A stretch of DNA of 6,518 nt, taken from the NCBI GenBank assembly GCA_937896705.1, contig CALBOC010000403.1, positions 1 to 6,518 of the forward strand, in the 5' to 3' direction. Of the stretch, positions 4,794-6,518 are shown in pieces. Position 1 is the stretch's first letter; each line of letters opens with the position of its first letter. Position numbers and translations under genes: made by a program. Origin of the DNA: an uncultured Micrococcaceae bacterium. Its GTDB lineage: Bacteria; Actinomycetota; Actinomycetes; Actinomycetales; Micrococcaceae. Under the pieces are notes generated by a model. The model ran no database searches, was not told where the DNA came from, and worked only from the letters and a program-made list of their open reading frames with translations.

Positions 4794-5561
4794 TTAGCGC
4801 CGGACCGGGTACCCGGCGGCTTCGATAGCGTCTTTGACCTGGGCGATCATGTCATCTGGGCCGTAGTGGAACAGCGAGGCGGCAAGGACCGCGTTTGCAC
4901 CGGCTTCGATGGCGGGTGGGAAGTGCGCGGGCTCCCCCGCTCCCCCGGAGGCAATCAGTGGTACGCCGACCGCCTGGCGGATCGCGCGAATCATCTCGAG
5001 ATCGAATCCGTCGCGGGTGCCATCAGCGTCGATCGAGTTGATCAAGATTTCTCCGACACCGCGTTCTTCTGCTTCTTGGACCCATTCGATAGCGTCTTTT
5101 TCGGTGCCTTCTTGACCGCCTTTGATCATCACTTCGTAGCCGGAGGGCATGTGCGAGTTCGCGCGAGCATCAAGCGATAGCACGAGAACTTGTGCGCCCC
5201 AGCGTTGAGCGATGTCATCGATCAATTCGGGGTTGGTCACAGCAGCGGAGCTGATCGATACTTTGTCGGCCCCGTTGCGTAATAAGTTCTCGACGTGTTC
5301 AACACTGCGAATGCCGCCACCGACGGTGAGCGGAATGAAGGCCTGCTTGGCGGTGCGGTTGACCAGCTCGTAGGTCGTGTCACGGTTTTCGGTGGTCGCG
5401 GTGACATCGAGGAAAGTGAGTTCGTCGGCACCGGCGGCGTTGTAGCGATGCGCGAGTTCCACTGGGTCTCCGGCGTCTCGGAGGTTTTCGAAGTTGACGC
5501 CTTTGACGACGCGGCCGTTATTGACATCCAGGCATGGGATGACGCGAATTGCAGTGCTCAT
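4794..5561 (-). CDS. hisF: Imidazole glycerol phosphate synthase, cyclase subunit
   Basis: HisF, with ammonia from the HisH glutaminase (outside the window), converts PRFAR to imidazole glycerol phosphate and AICAR in histidine step 6. It is a (beta/alpha)8 barrel of normal length (255 residues). The two catalytic aspartates are D12 in IPCLDV (8-13) and D131 in LSLDAR (129-133). Phosphate-binding loops are VGGGIRS (80-86) and ASGGAG (204-209). Other family blocks are LTFLDVTAT (48-56), [12 protein letters not shown] (97-108), INSIDADGT (174-182) and AASLFHYG (227-234). The ATG at 5561 has GAGGA (5571-5567) 5 nt upstream and lies 21 nt after the hisG stop, so the genes are likely co-transcribed. 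Downstream, its end faces the opposing TIGR03085-like gene across 11 nt, which separates it from hisI. Confidence 0.97.
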   Translation of the reverse strand: MSTAIRVIPCLDVNNGRVVKGVNFENLRDAGDPVELAHRYNAAGADELTFLDVTATTENRDTTYELVNRTAKQAFIPLTVGGGIRSVEHVENLLRNGADKVSISSAAVTNPELIDDIAQRWGAQVLVLSLDARANSHMPSGYEVMIKGGQEGTEKDAIEWVQEAEERGVGEILINSIDADGTRDGFDLEMIRAIRQAVGVPLIASGGAGEPAHFPPAIEAGANAVLAASLFHYGPDDMIAQVKDAIEAAGYPVRR

Positions 5562-5582
5562 AATATTCCTCGCGGTTGATTG

Positions 5583-6434
5583 TTATAGGCGAATGGCGTG
5601 AATTGCTGAGGCCAGAATGGCTTTGGCGCCCATTTCGTAGAGCTCGTCCATGATGCGGTTCATGTCTTTTTTCTTAGCCATGGAGCGCACCGCCACCCAA
5701 TTGTCGTCGGCCAGCGGAGAGATCGTAGGCGATTCCAGACCGGGGGTGACTTTCAGGGCGGCGTCCATGTGTTCGCGCGGCACGTCGTAGTCGACCATGA
5801 CGTACTCGCGGGCGACTAGCACGCCGTGCAGACGCTGGATGAGTTTATCCAGTCCCTGTGGGTGTTTGCCGGTTTGCCCAATGAGCACGGCCTCGGAGCG
5901 CAGAATCGGCTCACCTAGGATCTCCATCCCGGCGGCTTTGAGTGTGGAACCTGTTTCGACCACGTCGGCAATGGCATCTGCCACCCCGAGTTTGACCGAG
6001 GATTCGACGGCCCCGTCAAGGTGCACGATGCGATCGGTGGCGATGGCGGAATCTTGCAGATAATCTGACAGCAATCCGTCATAGGAGGTCGCGATGCGTT
6101 TGCCCGCTAGCTCTTCTACCGAGGAGAAGGCACCGGCCGGTGCGGCAAAGTGGAAGGTGGAACGAGCAAAGCCCAGCGCCATGAGTTCTTCGGCTGCATC
6201 GCCGACCTGGGCGTCTAAAAAGAGGTCGCGACCGGTCAGCCCGGCATCCAGGGAACCCTTGGCGACGTAGATGGCGATATCTCGAGGTCGCAGATAGAAA
6301 AACTCGACACTGTTCTCCGGGTCTACGAGCACCAGCTCTTTGGAATCTCGACGTTGCCGGTAGCCAGCTTCGATGAGTGTCTCACGAGCCGCATCGGACA
6401 ACGAGCCCTTGTTGGGCACAGCAATGCGCAACAT
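5583..6434 (-). CDS. hisG: ATP phosphoribosyltransferase, long form
   Basis: HisG joins ATP and PRPP to phosphoribosyl-ATP, the first and rate-controlling histidine step. At 283 residues it is the long, self-regulated form. The catalytic domains (about 1-210) carry PNKGSLSD (7-14), LRPRDIAIYV (49-58), DAGLTGRDL (63-71), KRIATSYDGLLSDYL (112-126) and the PRPP-binding ADVVETGSTLKAAG (156-169). The C-terminal third holds the family block GLESPTISPL and ends in LYEMGAKAILASAIHAIRL, the PII-like domain that binds histidine. Allosteric feedback is therefore expected, with no need for HisZ. The ATG at 6434 has GAAGG (6443-6439) 4 nt upstream; a stronger GAGGAG (6453-6448) sits 13 nt away, which is long for it. 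hisE ends 20 nt upstream and hisF follows after 21 nt, consistent with a hisE-hisG-hisF unit. Confidence 0.97.
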   Translation of the reverse strand: MLRIAVPNKGSLSDAARETLIEAGYRQRRDSKELVLVDPENSVEFFYLRPRDIAIYVAKGSLDAGLTGRDLFLDAQVGDAAEELMALGFARSTFHFAAPAGAFSSVEELAGKRIATSYDGLLSDYLQDSAIATDRIVHLDGAVESSVKLGVADAIADVVETGSTLKAAGMEILGEPILRSEAVLIGQTGKHPQGLDKLIQRLHGVLVAREYVMVDYDVPREHMDAALKVTPGLESPTISPLADDNWVAVRSMAKKKDMNRIMDELYEMGAKAILASAIHAIRL

Positions 6435-6454
6435 TTTGCCTTCGATTCTCCTCG

Positions 6455-6518
6455 TTAAAGGTGTTTGTAGACGTCGTCCAAGGAGATACCTTTGGCCAGC
6501 ATCATGACTTGGAGGTGG
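6455..6518 (-). CDS. hisE: Phosphoribosyl-ATP pyrophosphatase, C-terminal fragment (cut by window edge)
   Basis: Only the last 20 codons and the TAA stop are inside the window. They read HLQVMMLAKGISLDDVYKHL, which matches the characteristic C-terminus of actinobacterial stand-alone HisE, the enzyme that hydrolyses phosphoribosyl-ATP to phosphoribosyl-AMP (histidine step 2). The catalytic acidic helices lie off the edge, so completeness cannot be judged. Its position 20 nt before hisG, and the lack of a HisE domain on the HisI of this window, support the call. Confidence 0.88.
   Translation of the reverse strand, partial: HLQVMMLAKGISLDDVYKHL

Noticed and set aside
6455..6518. hisE as a truncated or broken gene
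   Set aside because: The frame is open to the window edge and has a normal C-terminus, so the truncation is due to the window boundary. The same applies to trpB at base 1.
1..6518. tRNA or rRNA genes, CRISPR arrays, insertion sequences, attachment sites
   Set aside because: Reading both strands gave no direct repeat arrays, transposase frames, terminal inverted repeats or cloverleaf-like regions; coding sequence fills nearly all of the window.

Overview
The window is a GC-rich chromosomal stretch from an actinobacterium. It is built almost entirely of histidine and tryptophan biosynthesis genes. The long HisG with a C-terminal regulatory domain, the actinobacterial style of TrpC and TrpE, a protein resembling the actinobacterial TIGR03085 family, and two small membrane proteins that accompany trp genes in this phylum all point to Actinomycetota. 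The gene order most resembles what I remember of the Micrococcaceae (Arthrobacter and relatives). The genus cannot be fixed by eye and GC content was not computed.

Right part, minus strand (6518 to 4794): the tail of hisE, then complete hisG and hisF, separated by about 20 nt each and apparently one transcription unit. Middle, plus strand (4105 to 4782): a TIGR03085-like DinB/maleylpyruvate-isomerase-type protein. It sits opposite to everything else, convergent with hisF (11 nt gap) and divergent from hisI (66 nt gap). Left part, minus strand (4038 to 1): hisI, trpE, a tryptophan-biosynthesis-associated membrane protein, a 124-nt gap with a candidate internal promoter, a small HGxxPAAW-like membrane protein, trpC, and the first 46 codons of trpB. 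hisI and trpE overlap by 8 nt. trpE and the membrane gene overlap by 4 nt (ATGA).

Together the genes supply histidine steps 1 (HisG), 2 (HisE), 3 (HisI) and the cyclase half of step 6 (HisF). They also supply tryptophan entry (TrpE), indole-glycerol-phosphate formation (TrpC) and the beta subunit of tryptophan synthase (TrpB). Both pathways consume PRPP, which gives a metabolic reason for the mixed cluster. No trpF lies between trpC and trpB, which fits the actinobacterial arrangement in which the dual-function isomerase PriA serves both pathways from another locus.

Nothing here is an obvious new defence or mobile system. The points most worth a second look are: altered putative metal ligands in the TIGR03085-like protein; nested palindromes over its GTG start, with a probable leaderless transcript; a TrpE with unusual residues in two normally invariant blocks; a Gln in place of the signature His of the HGxxPAAW family; and the two uncharacterised membrane proteins embedded in the trp genes. 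No gene-free stretch exceeds 124 nt.
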